Assembly (NCBI RefSeq): GCF_000276665.1
Contig: NW_004955447.1
Coordinates: forward strand, 9,615,424 to 9,679,423
DNA: 64,000 bases
From: Chinchilla lanigera
Taxonomy: Eukaryota > Chordata > Mammalia > Rodentia > Chinchillidae
Direction of reading: 5' to 3'
The position numbers and the translations under genes were made by a program. Below, piece by piece: positions 48,200 through 59,761 of the stretch; positions within the stretch are counted from its first letter, which is position 1, and every line of letters begins with the position of its first letter. The notes under the pieces are model-generated. The model saw nothing but the letters and a program-made list of their open reading frames with translations. It was not told the origin of the DNA and made no database searches.

Positions 48200-48650
48200 A
48201 TGAAATGGGGGAAAAGATTTCAACATGCAGAAGAATAAATCTTCACCCTTACCTTACACAATATAAAAGAGAACTCAAAATGAATTAAAGACTTAAGCAT
48301 AATACCTAAAAATAATAAACTCTTAAATAAAAAATAGAGAAAGCTTCTTGACATGGATGTTGGTAGTGACTTTTCAGGCACAACATGAAAAGCACAAGCA
48401 TCCAAAGCAAAAATAGACATGGCATTGCATTCACTTTTTGCACAGCATAGGAAACAGTCAGAGTAAGAAACAATCTATGAAATGGGATAAAATATTTGCA
48501 AAGCAGCACAATTATAAAAAGCTCCCATTAGAATATTATAATGAGCTCCTAACAAATCAATTAGAAAAACACAATTTGAAATGAAGTCACAAATCACATG
48601 AGTATATCATCCAACCAATAAGTGTCAGACACAAAAGATCAAGAAATCAC
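48200..48650 (+). mobile_element. Old L1 ORF2 fragment
   Basis: CATGCAGAAGAATAAATCTT, AACTCAAAATGAATTAAAGA, TTTTTGCACAGCATAGGAAA and TGGGATAAAATATTTGCAAA are canonical ORF2 3'-half landmarks on plus. The upstream antisense piece covers the region just downstream of this one in L1 coordinates. Confidence 0.8.
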
Positions 48651-49371
48651 GTAACCTTCGATGACAGTGTTCTTTTCCTGGTATGTCTGGTTCCTCAGAT
48701 CTTTCTGTTTCAGGCTTTCTCTAGTCTAATCCCCCAGTTGTATGAAGCACATAAGGTGTTAGTCAGTGTTCCATAGGACCTTTGCTTTCCCCAGTTGATT
48801 GTGTAGTTGGGTGGCAGCTGTTTAACCCATCTGGCCAACAACCATAGACAGGAGCAATGATCCCCATGGCTAAGGCAGCTCACCACTCCTACTCCTCGTG
48901 TTGCTTATCACAGTGTCCCTGGGCATCATGTGCTTCACATGCCGTGGTCTACAAGGAAGAAATGCTGCTCACTTGAATCAAATTGTACATGAGGAAAAAA
49001 AGCATAGAGTTTGTGCTACATTTTTATTTTGGTTTTCTAGCGTGGATGTTGGTCCTAATTTACATTCCTAGGAAGAAGCATAGTAACTTTATGGGATCTT
49101 AATATAAGTATATAATCTTTTATTTACTCTACTAATCCTTCCTGCAAGGAGCAGAAATAATTTTTGCCTGGATGTATTACAGGTAATAAAATGATAGTCT
49201 ACTTCAACATTAATTTTTAATAAAAATATTTGTCACAATCTCATTACCTTTACAGACTGTGAAACTCTAAAATGGCAAGCATCATCTTCTCCCCATTACA
49301 CACTTGTAAGAAATGAACAGTCCATGCCTAATTTCTAGCTAGTAGAAATAATAAGTCCTTTGACATAGGAT
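48651..49371. other. No recognised feature
   Basis: Noncoding sequence of mixed composition with no recognised repeat. Confidence 0.4.
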
Positions 49372-49376
49372 ATAAT

Positions 49377-49749
49377 TGTCTTGGTTACTTTTCTCCTATT
49401 GCTGAGACAAAATACCTGATGCCCAAAATTGAGGAAGGAAAGGTTTATTTAGCTTACAGTTTGTGGAGGTTTCAGTCCACAATTGGCTGGCTCCAAGGCA
49501 GGGTGGCACATGGTAGAGGCAATGGTTCAGGGCTGCTGAAGATGGAAAAGCAACAAGAGCTAAACGGAGGAGCTGTGGAAAACAGCCTCTTTCCCTCCCT
49601 TACATTATGTGCAAACTACCAGCCCCAGGGCTGGTGTAGCACTCACATCCATAATTCCAACTTTGGACCATGAGTCAATCATTAACTCTACAAACCCGCC
49701 CCATGACTGCATGTGACTTTGGGGGAACACCCAGACACACACCATAACA
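49377..49749 (-). mobile_element. MaLR-type LTR (copy B)
   Basis: Starts TGTCTTGGTTACTTTTCTCC and ends CACACACCATAACA; same family as 39365-39768. An AATAAACC signal is present on minus. The flanking pentamers ATAAT and ATGAC differ by two transitions, so the TSD is only suggestive. Confidence 0.88.
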
Positions 49750-50720
49750 ATGACACAAGGCAGTTTGATGTCATCCACATTGAACAATTTAAAAGATAAA
49801 ATGGAAATATAAGAAATAACGATGAACTATAATCTTAAAACTCTTTGGAAGACTTTGCTTTTTCTTCCTTTTATATGTTGACGTTGATCTCAGCTTCAAG
49901 CATAATGCATTTTAGCAACTGGGACATTACTCAAGTTCAAACCTAACATATTCCTATATAATGCTATTCTTCCTGAGATTCTCAAAAAAACAGAATAAAA
50001 AAGAAAGTTTGGGATAACAATTACCATTATATTTTTAGAAATACACAGCAGTGAGGAACAGTCACTTAAGAATTCACATATTTTATGAAATTTTTTAAAG
50101 AATACTATGAATTAACAGTAAAAAATTGCAAATCTTTTTTATACTTATATAAGAAAAATGTGAAAATTTTGTTGATCTTAACTTTCCTTAGAACATTCAA
50201 CCCATAAATCTTTGACATATTGCACCAAATGGATTTACTATCATGTTCTTTCACAAAAAAGGTGCAGACTTTGAATTTTGACTATTAAAGCCATGTGAAT
50301 GAATATGAAATGTATTGTTTTATCAGAATATTAGGCCTAGTGTTTATCAAAGTTCTATACAGCTCATAAAAATATGACATGTGTGAGAAATCAGACATTA
50401 AATTTATCTTCCAATACCCAATGGAATTATTTTCTTTTTAAACATAAATAAGGAAACCTCGGTACGCTTCCTGTTCTGTCGTACTATACAGATAAAACTA
50501 ACATAGCTGACACAACTCTCATATCTACCTCCTCCCTTCCTAGTCTCTCTATTGCATGTTGTGGAAGCCCCACACAAACGGTTAAACTGCTCTACATGTT
50601 CTAATTCTTCCTGAATTTTCTGTCTTCCTTTGACTCTATATTCTTAGCTTTTCTTTATTGAGGGTATATTTTTTGTTAAATGTATTTCCACGGGAGAAAC
50701 TATGTTGATCCTTCATCTTT

Positions 50721-51100
50721 TGTCTTTCTATACTTTTCTGTCATTGTTAAGGCAAAATACCCAATGCCTAATATTAAGGTAGGAAAGGTTTATTTAGCTC
50801 ACAGTTTGTGGAGGTTTCAGTCTATAACCAGCTAGCTTCAAGGCACAGCAGCACGGCACAGGGGCAACTGCTCAAGGAGTCAGAAGATAGCAAAACAAGA
50901 GCAAAAAGAGAAGAGACCAGCCTCTTTTTTTGCCTTATACTATAAGCAAACTACCTGCCCTAGGGCAGGTATTGCACTCACATTGTCTCCCTGCCCTCCT
51001 CTTGCACAAGCTCAGAATGTTTACAAAGTGAGGGTGCTGGCCCCCTGCTGAGTCACTTAGTTAAACTTCTAAACTTCTCAAGTTGACAGAATGAACAACA
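50721..51100 (-). mobile_element. MaLR-type LTR (copy C)
   Basis: TGTCTTTCTATACTTTTCTG, AGGAAAGGTTTATTTAGCTC, CAAGTTGACAGAATGAACAA. Same family as copies A and B. The LTR-end motif recurs at 51159-51205 (AAGTTGACACAATCTATCCA), so the end is partly duplicated or the LTR continues into internal sequence. No clear TSD. Confidence 0.82.
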
Positions 51101-51205
51101 TCCTAGAGGTAAGGGCATGTCCTCTATACCCTAAAATATAGAACTGCTGAGTTACTGATTTAAGCTTCTAGAATTAAGTTGACACAATCTATCCACTATT
51201 ACAGA

Positions 51206-52500
51206 TCTCATTAATGCTTAACAACTCCAGTTAATATCTACACATTAACAATTCTTAACATATAATCCTAGCCCAAGGAATTCTCATGAATCCTTAAATA
51301 CCATCACCTAAATTGTTTAGGAATTATCTGCCTACATTCAACATTTATCTTCTCTTGTAATCTTTGACCCGGTGATTCCCACAGCATCCAAGAACACCAC
51401 AATGCTCTATTCCCTTTTACCTACAATATCAACTTGACTATTACTCTTAATTTGCCTAATTCCCTTGCCATATACCTTAACCAATTAATCACCAAATGCA
51501 ATCAGCAATATCTCTGGAATGTATCAAATCCACCCACTTATCCACTACTTCTCTTGTCTAGACTTAGCTGAAGTACTGAAAGCTCACCTTGACCCCACTT
51601 GTGTCTGACTCAAACCCTGTCTGCACAATGAGTGGAAGCCATGTGTCTGAAACCCAAGTAGGAGCATACCTAGTCTCAAAACTACACACGATTCTTACAA
51701 TAAATTTAAATACCAATACATGATGCAGCAACTATGTTTCTCACCACTCCTATTGCATGGCCCTTCTTAGGATTCTGCCTAACAAAATTTCTTTTAGTTA
51801 TTTAAGAATGTGAATGATTTTTGAGATGGGTATTTGCCCATGCTATTAATTTTTCCTGTAACTTTAACCCCACAACCTTATCCTTTAAGCTTAACTCCCA
51901 CTTCCTCTCCATTTTCATTCAGGTATCTCAAACAGGAAATAATTTCCTGACCCTTAAGCTGGGATTGACTAACTCTCATAGTTGTTCCTGTAGCATCCTT
52001 TAACTTTCCTACCTTGTATTCTCTGTGAAGGGCTGTAATCATAAGAGTCTCACCTGTCTCACTCAAATTCTAGGACTACAGTGTTTCTTTAAGTCCAGGT
52101 ACCTATAATATTTACCAACAGATTAATGACATCAAAACTATAATATGTTCATAATTGAAAAGTATCTTCATAATAAAGAAAACATAAACCCACCTTGTTT
52201 TTCTACTAAAATGTCTTTTTAAAATATGATTCTGAGGTAAATTTTCCCTTGCCCACCATAAAGGAATTTTGGTTCGATTTCCCCTCATTTTTTCATCCTC
52301 GGTGTGTAATACAGGATAGGTACAATGAAGTTACCAACATTCTAAGCACAGCAAGCTGCAATATTGTGAAATTCTGTACCCTTCTATGGGCATTAATTGG
52401 TAACATTGTCCCTTATAGACAAGCTATTATCTACCCTAGCCCTGCTTGACTCATTTTTAATGCTTATCTTTATCTAATTGCTACAGCCAAAGTCTGCTCT
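51206..52500 (-). mobile_element. Possible MaLR internal sequence
   Basis: Directly abuts LTR copy C and is G-poor on plus (pyrimidine/A-rich) over about 1.3 kb, unlike flanking DNA. MaLR internal regions are noncoding, and no gag, pol or env motif is visible here. No second LTR was found at the far end. This call rests on context and composition. Confidence 0.35.
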
Positions 52501-53627
52501 ATTGTTATCTCCTTTAGAGGGCGATTTATTTGATAGCTTCGTGTAAACACAATTTCTTTCCAAATTATCCCATCTATTCCATAATTTCCCTACTATCATG
52601 AGACTCTAACAGATTAAATAAAATGATGAGGAGGCAATTTCACTGCAAATTCTATAAACATAGAAACATCATTAAATCCTTTGGTGAAACATTAGGAATG
52701 CATCCCTGTCTTTTTGATTAACTCCACTTGCTCCTTGATGGCTGAAAAATGAAGCCAAGGATCTGCTGATGACATCTCACATAAACACACATCAATATTT
52801 AAGATATGTCACTTGCCATTTTCTGGCAGACTTTCAAAGCTTCTCTTCTAGGTTGTTTTCTATCCTTAGTGCCATTGTAAGAAGCAAGGCTAAAATTTGC
52901 TTTAGGGTACAAGGACAATTGTGTAAACATTCATATAATCAGAACACATAAGGTCAGTTGGTTTTGGTTAAAGAAAGACCAAACATTTAATGAAGAAGGA
53001 AGTCAAGTATATAATTCACTACAGACTTCAATAAGTTTACAAAATTGTTTGAAATTAGATACTTTTTGGTGCATACCAGGAACCAGCAATTTACTTAGGT
53101 TTATGGTCTTATATTCTACTTTAATCATTTCTCTCTGAAAGTTTCTTGTTGCCCTGCATAGTAACCTTCCTATATTCAATACATTAAGAACATATTCTTA
53201 CATGTAGTCTCTGGATGGCCTAATATTTTCCAAAATGTTTTCATTTTTTTCTGTAACTCAGAAATATATAAGCATTATCTTTTATTCATGTATTACCTAA
53301 ACTTAATTTTCAATATAGTATTTATTTCAATAAATACAGAATTTGCCCCACTGTCATTTGGGAAAGGAAATAATATATATAAATTCCATAGTTCACTCAC
53401 TCACAAACTCTTGTGAAATTATTATACCAATTTTATAAAGGGAATACATGCCAGTCTATCTTTTAAAAAGCACTGAAAAATGTTTAGTTGTCAAAGTTAA
53501 TCTTGGCATATTTACTGCCATATTCCATATTAAATCACTAACCCACCAATCAGATATTGGAAATCTAAATAAACATAATAAAGTAGTTTAGGATATGACA
53601 ATAATCAAATTTTCCAAGGCTATGTAA
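52501..53627. other. No recognised feature
   Basis: A+T-rich noncoding sequence. Confidence 0.4.
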
Positions 53628-53740
53628 ATGTCAGAATTATTTGGAGCACAGCATATGTTCTTGGTCCTAGACCCAAAGCAGTCTGTTTTAATGCACTGGA
53701 GAATTACTCAGAAATAAGTATTTTAAATGCTCCTACAAAA
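53628..53740. mobile_element. MER5-like hAT MITE relic, probable
   Basis: GTCAGAATTATTTGGAGCAC, GTCCTAGACCCAAAGCAGTC and ACTGGAGAATTACTCAGAAA echo the MER5 'agaatcacctggggagc...gattcagtaggtc' arrangement. It is weak and decayed. Confidence 0.4.
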
Positions 53741-55269
53741 TATGTATTATTGTTTATGTTTTAGTAATTTTCACATAAGTGGTATTAAGTTCTGTGCCAA
53801 TTACGACAGTCTAACTCTTTAACATACACATAACCCAAATATATATGCATGCCTAGTGGGGATACTTGCCAATATTGTAATGGTTTCCTGCGGAGCAGAA
53901 GAGAAAATGATGAGGTAAGGGTAAAGAATTCTTTAATTCTAATTGTGATGTTGTTTTCCCTAAAATCAAAGTTAAAGCAAGTGTGACAAAATGTAACTTT
54001 GTCATAGTTTTAATGTGTATATACAGGTTTCTGGGCTTACTCTATTTTCCACATTTGAAATGTTTTATAATTTAGAAAAGTATTACCTTTAGGAAGGAAA
54101 TATTTGAATAACTGCTAGGCAATGTAAGCTATCTTTCAAATTGGTATATTGTTGAGAAAGCAAAAGAGTACTGTTAGTAACTTTTCCAGCATAAGAGACA
54201 GAGTAGAACATACGATCAACCTGAAATCAAACTAGTTTAAGACCTCCTTAATGCATTAACTTAACAGAAAAAAATATTTTAGCCTTTCCCTTGATCCCCT
54301 CCTGCAGAAGCTATCACCATTGTTGATTTAATTTGACCAATTTATTTTCTACTTTTATGGAAACACTTTTGTGTAATACACAACTTTCAAGAGAGTCATA
54401 AAAAATAATGAAAACACAGGAAAATTCTAAACTTAAATATTCTAAAATGCAGTAAAATGCAATTAGTCAGTAACATTTACTGAATGCTCAATATTTCAAT
54501 GATGCATCAGAAGATATGAGATCAAAAATGAAACAAAACAGGAATCTTTGTCCTCAAGACAAGACAATCTTTGCCCTTAATTCAACTAATTCTTCACACA
54601 AAATACAGAACATCAAAAAATAAGACTTGTATAATTGTAGGACTAGAATAGGTACTAGTTATTACTAATGGTTAGAAAGTCAAACCTAGTGAATAATGCG
54701 ACCACGACCAGGTTGAAGAGTTCATCCATTTCCCCTCGTGACCGCAGGCATTGTCCACAGGTTCTGTCTCACCTCTCGCCTCTCTAGTTATAGGTTATCT
54801 CATCAGTGTGTAGGAATGGTTTCTGTCTTGTGTACTTTTACCTAAGGTACATACAACGGTATATATTTCACTTGGAAGGTTTTATATAACTAATACAGAA
54901 AAGCCCTCCCAAACGTAGCAATTTATTGGTTCAAGCAAGTGAATATTCCAGATGTAACTTAATCTAGGGCTCAAAGATAATCAGGGTCCATTTTACTCCC
55001 CTGTGCTCTTGCAGGGCCATGTTCTGCCTTGGCTTCACTTTCAAGCCATCTTACCTTCTCACCACTAAATCACTGCCAATAATCCACAAATCACTGCCTG
55101 GGAAATTCGCATCCAGAGGAAAAGAGGCTGTTTCCCAGGCTTTACACACAAAACTTCTGGAATGTCAAGCAAAAATTTCATCTGTGACTCCCTGACTTGA
55201 CTCAAGTACAAGTTTCTGAGTCAGACGAGGCTGAGGATAGAGTACAAGGGGTGATCAATATATGTGGTG
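53741..55269. other. No recognised feature; MIR/L2-like hint at 54470-54600
   Basis: CATTTACTGAATGCTCAATA followed by TCTTTGTCCTCAAGACAAGA resembles an antisense old SINE/LINE end but is too decayed for a firm call. Confidence 0.35.
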
Positions 55270-55735
55270 AATGTTGAATTTAAAAAAATTATTAAAGTAC
55301 AAGACACATTCCCATTAATTCCTTCCAGAATGCTGCTGTCCCCCACCCTCCCCACACATTTCAAACCCATTGATCATTGAGTGTATGGAGTAATTCCGGA
55401 AGTCTTCCTTCAGGTCTTTATGATGTGTGAGCAAAAATACAGTGAACGCAGCTGCTGAGAACCATTGACGGCTCCCACATTCTAGTGTATCCTCATCCAC
55501 CCCATTCACTGTCCCCCCCACACACTGGGCAACTCCTGTCTCTTCCCTAAAGTCAGAATGACCATAAAAGGTGAATGTTCTGGGTTGATTCAGCCCCTAA
55601 AGGCACCGAAAGTAGCACAACTAAAGGCACGGAAGAGGACTTCCAGAGCCCGTTCAGAAGTGGCAGGAATAATGGGAGAAGTATTCTGAGGGCAGATTAA
55701 TAACAACTTGTTTTTTACTGTGATAATTTTTAAGA
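55270..55735 (+). mobile_element. Shared DNA-transposon-like repeat, copy 2
   Basis: Second copy of 33735-34190: CCCATTAATTCCTTCCAGAA near the start and GAGGACTTCCAGAGCCCGTT at 55637 (Asp-Phe-Gln-Ser-Pro-Phe in frame), with a matching 3' GCAGATTAATAACAACTTGT. This suggests a fixed repeat family, possibly mariner-type. A 68-codon minus ORF here is coincidental. Confidence 0.5.
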
Positions 55736-55905
55736 GTAAATAGTCACTGTGTTTCTGAACTCTTCTCATACACTGATGTATGCATTAGTTTACTTTAAAT
55801 GATACGTTCCACTGACTTATGGCACCCAAAGTAGATAGGCTCTTTTACAAGTAGATGTTTCTCAAAGACCTAGCCATAGGAAAAATAATGAATGCTGAAT
55901 GGTCA

Positions 55906-55975
55906 AAAGAAGAAAAGAAGAAAGAAAAGCCAAAGAGAGAAGGAAAGGGAAGGAAGGAAGGAAGGAAGAAGGTCA
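55906..55975. repeat. (GAAA/GGAA)n purine-rich repeat
   Basis: GAAAAGAAGAAAGAAAAG passes into GGAAGGAAGGAAGGAAG. It causes Lys/Arg/Glu-rich ORFs on plus and Phe/Leu/Ser ORFs on minus. Confidence 0.95.
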
Positions 55976-56385
55976 AGAAATGGAAGTGAGAATGAAACAG
56001 AATATAGTTCTCCAAAGTGGTGGTATGTTGGTAAATGTTTACCAATTAGCTTTCCAAGCAAAACATACTCTTTATTATGCATGACAATTTTCATGGTTCA
56101 AATTCTCCCACCATGATGATTTAAAGATACTAATGAGACTTGACAGAATGCACAGTTAAGAAGGAATGTACAAGAAAACATCAATATACACATATTCTGC
56201 TACAAGAGACATTTCCAATGTCAAAAGCAAATATAATGCTACAGTACAGTAGGATAATTAGAAAGTAATATAAATTTTCAGTACTTACCTGTGCCTTTAA
56301 TGTGGTCTGATTGCTTATAAGGTTATATGTTATTTTGAAATAATGGTTAATTTAGTAAATGGCTCACAAAATCCCTGAAATTTTA

Positions 56386-57898
56386 GAATTAGCTCTTTCA
56401 GGATTTCTAGGAAGATGGCAGAATGCTGAGCAGCAGAAAAACAGGCTCTCCAATATTTGAAATCCAGATGCTGGAATATAGCAAACTGAGGAAGAGAAGG
56501 AGGAGGGAAGTGAATCCCTAGGACCCGACAAGGACCTGAAGTGAGAATTACAACCTACAGAGAGAGGAAAGAGAGTGACCACAATGCACAAGATGGAAGT
56601 GGTAGGCGTGGGCAGAGTGGCTTGAACCTGCAGATGCGTGCTGACTCCAAGTCTGTGGTTATATATTACTTCCATGTCTTCTCATTTTCTATTTGATTGT
56701 TTATTTAACTCCTTGTTGATGCTTGTAAACTGCTTATGGTAGATATCTTTATTGCTAGTACCCTGAAGAAGACGTAGGGATAGGCAGAGAGTTCATGAGC
56801 AAAACCAAACTGCATGGGTAATACTTCAAAGAATCAATGACTGGGATATTGCACAACAAAAGAAGTCACCAACAGGGAAGAGATTAACGCACAGAGTGGA
56901 AAAAAGAAATTCGCCAGCTGTTCCTCAGACAAATGACTAGTATCTAGAATACATAAAGAACTAAAAAAATCACACCTCCCCAAATTTAAAGACCTAATAC
57001 AAAAATGGGCATCTGAAATAAATAGACACTTCTCAGATGAAGAAGTACAAATAGCAAATAAATATATGAAAAATGTTCAACATCACTGGTTATTCAAGAG
57101 ATGCAAAATAAAAAAAAAAAAAAAAACAGATTCCACCTCCTTCTGGAAAGAATAGCTATCAACAAGACATTAGCCAATAACAAGTGCTGGATGGGCTGTG
57201 GGGAAAAAGGAACGCTTCTCTATTTGGGGGGTAACTGTAGATGGGTGCAACCACTGTAGGAATCAGTAAGGCAGTTCCTCAAAAACTAGGATTAGTGCTC
57301 TCATTCCACCCAGTTATCCCCCTTCTGGGTATTTCTCAGAAGAATTAAAAACATCATACCACAGTGATATATGCACACCCATGTTTATAGCAGCACAATT
57401 TGTAATAGCTAAATCTTGGAAACAACTGAAATGCCCATCAACTGATGAATGCATGAAGATGTGTTGTTGTTTTTTTTTAATACAATGGAGTACTACTCTG
57501 CCATAAACCTGAAACATTGCTAGGTAAGTGGATGTATCTTGAAACCATACTCTTAAGTAAAATAAATCCAACACACATGTTCAAATATCACATGGTTTCT
57601 CTGAGAACCCAAAAGTGGAAATAAAAACTAAAATGTTTAATAGATATTGTAAAGTGGAAAGAAAATGTTCAAATTGGGAGGGGGATGGGAAAGGAAGGAA
57701 GTGAAAAGCCAAGAATGAAAACAAAGCTTTTGTAAATAAGGACGGGAGGAGGGGTTGAAGGGAAGGGAAGGAAAAGGGAAAAAAAGAAGCATCAGCATAC
57801 ATTATATACAGGTACAAATTCCTATGATGAATGCAATCATCATGTATATCTAGAATGTACCAATAAAATTAATTTTAAAAGATGAATTAGCTCTTTCA
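56386..57898 (+). mobile_element. L1 with TSD: 5'UTR joined to ORF2 end (internally deleted)
   Basis: The inserted segment is 56401-57883. The perfect 15-bp TSD GAATTAGCTCTTTCA lies at 56386-56400 and 57884-57898. The left part begins GGATTTCTAGGAAGATGGCA, like an L1 5'UTR start. From about 56762 it reads ORF2 C-terminal sequence (GCATGGGTAATACTTCAAAG, GTATCTAGAATACATAAAGA, AACATCACTGGTTATTCAAG, CCATCAACTGATGAATGCAT), then a polypurine 3'UTR ending AATGTACCAATAAAATTAAT. ORF1 and most of ORF2 are absent. A17 at about 57108 and stops break the frame. Confidence 0.85.
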
Positions 57899-58507
57899 TG
57901 CTAGCATGAATTGATATGACCAACGAAGCAGTTTTTTCAATTTCTTTGTGAAAAAAACTGGTCACATAAAACAAACTACACTTATGTGTTGGACTCTACT
58001 CAGACTTTGGTGAGGTAAACAAGGAATTTTATTAAACCAAAACTAGCACTTCAGGTCAGCCATTACAGATTGCTATTGTACAATGTTTTATTCCTATTTC
58101 CCCTGCAGAAAGCACACCCCTTCTCATGTTCCCAGATATTGCACTTGTCCCATAAACTAAATCCCACACACTTCCGCCCACTACACTGTCAATTAGTCTT
58201 CTTGCTCTTGTGGAGCACCACTTAACGGCATTCAACCTCCACCCCAACCATGACAGCTGTCCTAGCACTGTATTTTCAAGATGAATGTGGCAGAGTGTAC
58301 AAAACTGCCATCCCTGGATCACCTACTTTATAAAAAAAAAATTTATTTAAAATATTGATGCCCACTTCCTGCTAAATGTCTAGTAAGAAATTTAGGAAAA
58401 CAATCTAAGTATTTCTTTAGGTAGTAAGTACTGAAAGTTTGGTTTTAATTGACTGAATTTGAGTATTTTGTTTCTGTTGTTTGTTTGGCTGTGTGTTCGT
58501 GTTTGTT
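57899..58507. other. No recognised feature
   Basis: A+T-rich noncoding sequence. The 88-codon minus ORF at 58056-58322 has no domain. Confidence 0.45.
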
Positions 58508-58985
58508 TGTTGCAGTACTGGGAATTTAACTCTGGACCATTGAACTGAGTATTCCTAGGCTCTTTTTACATCTTGAGAAGGGGCCTATTGTGGTTTATAT
58601 CTACATGTCCCCCTAAAGCCTCATACATTTAAATGTAGGGCTTTGGGGAGGTGATTGGACCATGAGTGTGTGATATTAGCAATGGAAGGGCTCTCTCTCT
58701 TTCTTCCCTGGATGCTGCTCTTGGCTTCCCAACTGACGCACCATGAGCAAGTTTCCTCTGCCATGCCTCTCTGCCATGTTGCTCTGCCTTAGACTGAAAT
58801 CTCTACAAAACATGAGGAAAATAAAGCATTCCTCCTATAAACTGTGGTGTCAGGTATTGTGTTCCAGCAAAAGGAAAGGAATTAAGACAGGGTCTCATTA
58901 GTTGCTGGGCTCAAACTTGGAATTCTCCTGCCTCAGTCTCCCAGAGTGCTGAATTAGAGGACTGCAGGTGACTTAATGGAGTTCA
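58508..58985 (-). mobile_element. B1-ID composite SINE split by an LTR
   Basis: On plus: ID-like antisense head at 58508-58560 (TGTTGCAGTACTGGGAATTT, CCATTGAACTGAGTATTCCT), a T-rich linker to about 58582, then the LTR 58589-58889, then antisense B1 at 58886-58985 (GACAGGGTCTCATTAGTTGC, TCCTGCCTCAGTCTCCCAGA). Without the LTR the order equals the other B1-ID dimers. Confidence 0.65.
58589..58889 (+). mobile_element. MaLR-type LTR inserted in a SINE
   Basis: Starts TGTGGTTTATATCTACATGT, ends GGAATTAAGACA. GGGGAGGTGATTGGACCATG and an AATAAA at about 58820 give plus orientation. It resembles MST/THE-like LTRs. The 3' end resembles the other MaLR LTRs (AACCAAGACA). No clean 5-bp TSD. Confidence 0.82.
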
Positions 58986-59107
58986 GACTTTTATGCCATC
59001 AGTGCCAGACTTGAGAGAGCTAACTCAATGTCCACTCAAAAGAGAATCACCTTTCATGTGCATAGGTTTGGTGTTTTGTCTTTTGTTATTTAATTTCATT
59101 TTTCACT

Positions 59108-59285
59108 GTTAGTGTTGGAAAGCAAGGGCCTTCTAACCCTGAGCTACATTACCTGCTCTGCTTATTTTGTGTTTTGAGACAGGAGCTCAATGAAATACTC
59201 AAACTTGTCTAGAAATTTCTACCTTCCTACCTTGCTCAGCCTCTCATATACCAGGAATTACAGGTATGCATTGCCATATCTTTAT
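59108..59285 (-). mobile_element. B1-ID composite SINE
   Basis: ID-like antisense head (AGTGTTGGAAAGCAAGGGCC, CTAACCCTGAGCTACATT) joined by TGCTTATTTTGTG to antisense B1 (TTTTGAGACAGGAGCTCAAT, CAGGAATTACAGGTATGCAT). Only about 120 bp separate it from the preceding composite. Confidence 0.75.
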
Positions 59286-59761
59286 GTGTTTAGTTTTTAA
59301 TCTGTATTTTGTGCTGCAGGGATTGTCCACTAGGTCTCCATGACCACCTAGTAGCCTACATGTTCTTAAAGACTCTGCTAAAACAGCCTCTTGGAAGCCT
59401 TCCAGTCTCTCCATTTCACTTGAATTGCCCACTGTATGTCCACAGCACTAAGCATATAAGCTCAGTATTTCACAGTGGTTCTATCTTCTCACCTACTGGA
59501 CTGCAAACTCCTTGAAACTGAAGGCAGGTGAAACACATCTGTGAAGTCCGTTGTAGTGGACTGACAACTGGTGGTCAAGTTATAACCCCAAGCTGAACTG
59601 AGTAAGCACAGGGCTTGGTGTGGGAGGCCCACCTGGGGACTGTGCCCAGCAGCATAAGTGGTAGAACAGGAGAAGAAGAAGAAGAAAGGCTTTTGGGAAC
59701 TAAAGAGGCTGTTGGGAGCTGAGAGAGGCTGTTGGAGCTGGTAGAAGCTGTAAGGAGCTTT

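Noticed and set aside
55892..56116. Lys/Arg/Glu-rich and Phe-rich ORFs
   Set aside because: They are translations of a GAAA/GGAA simple repeat.
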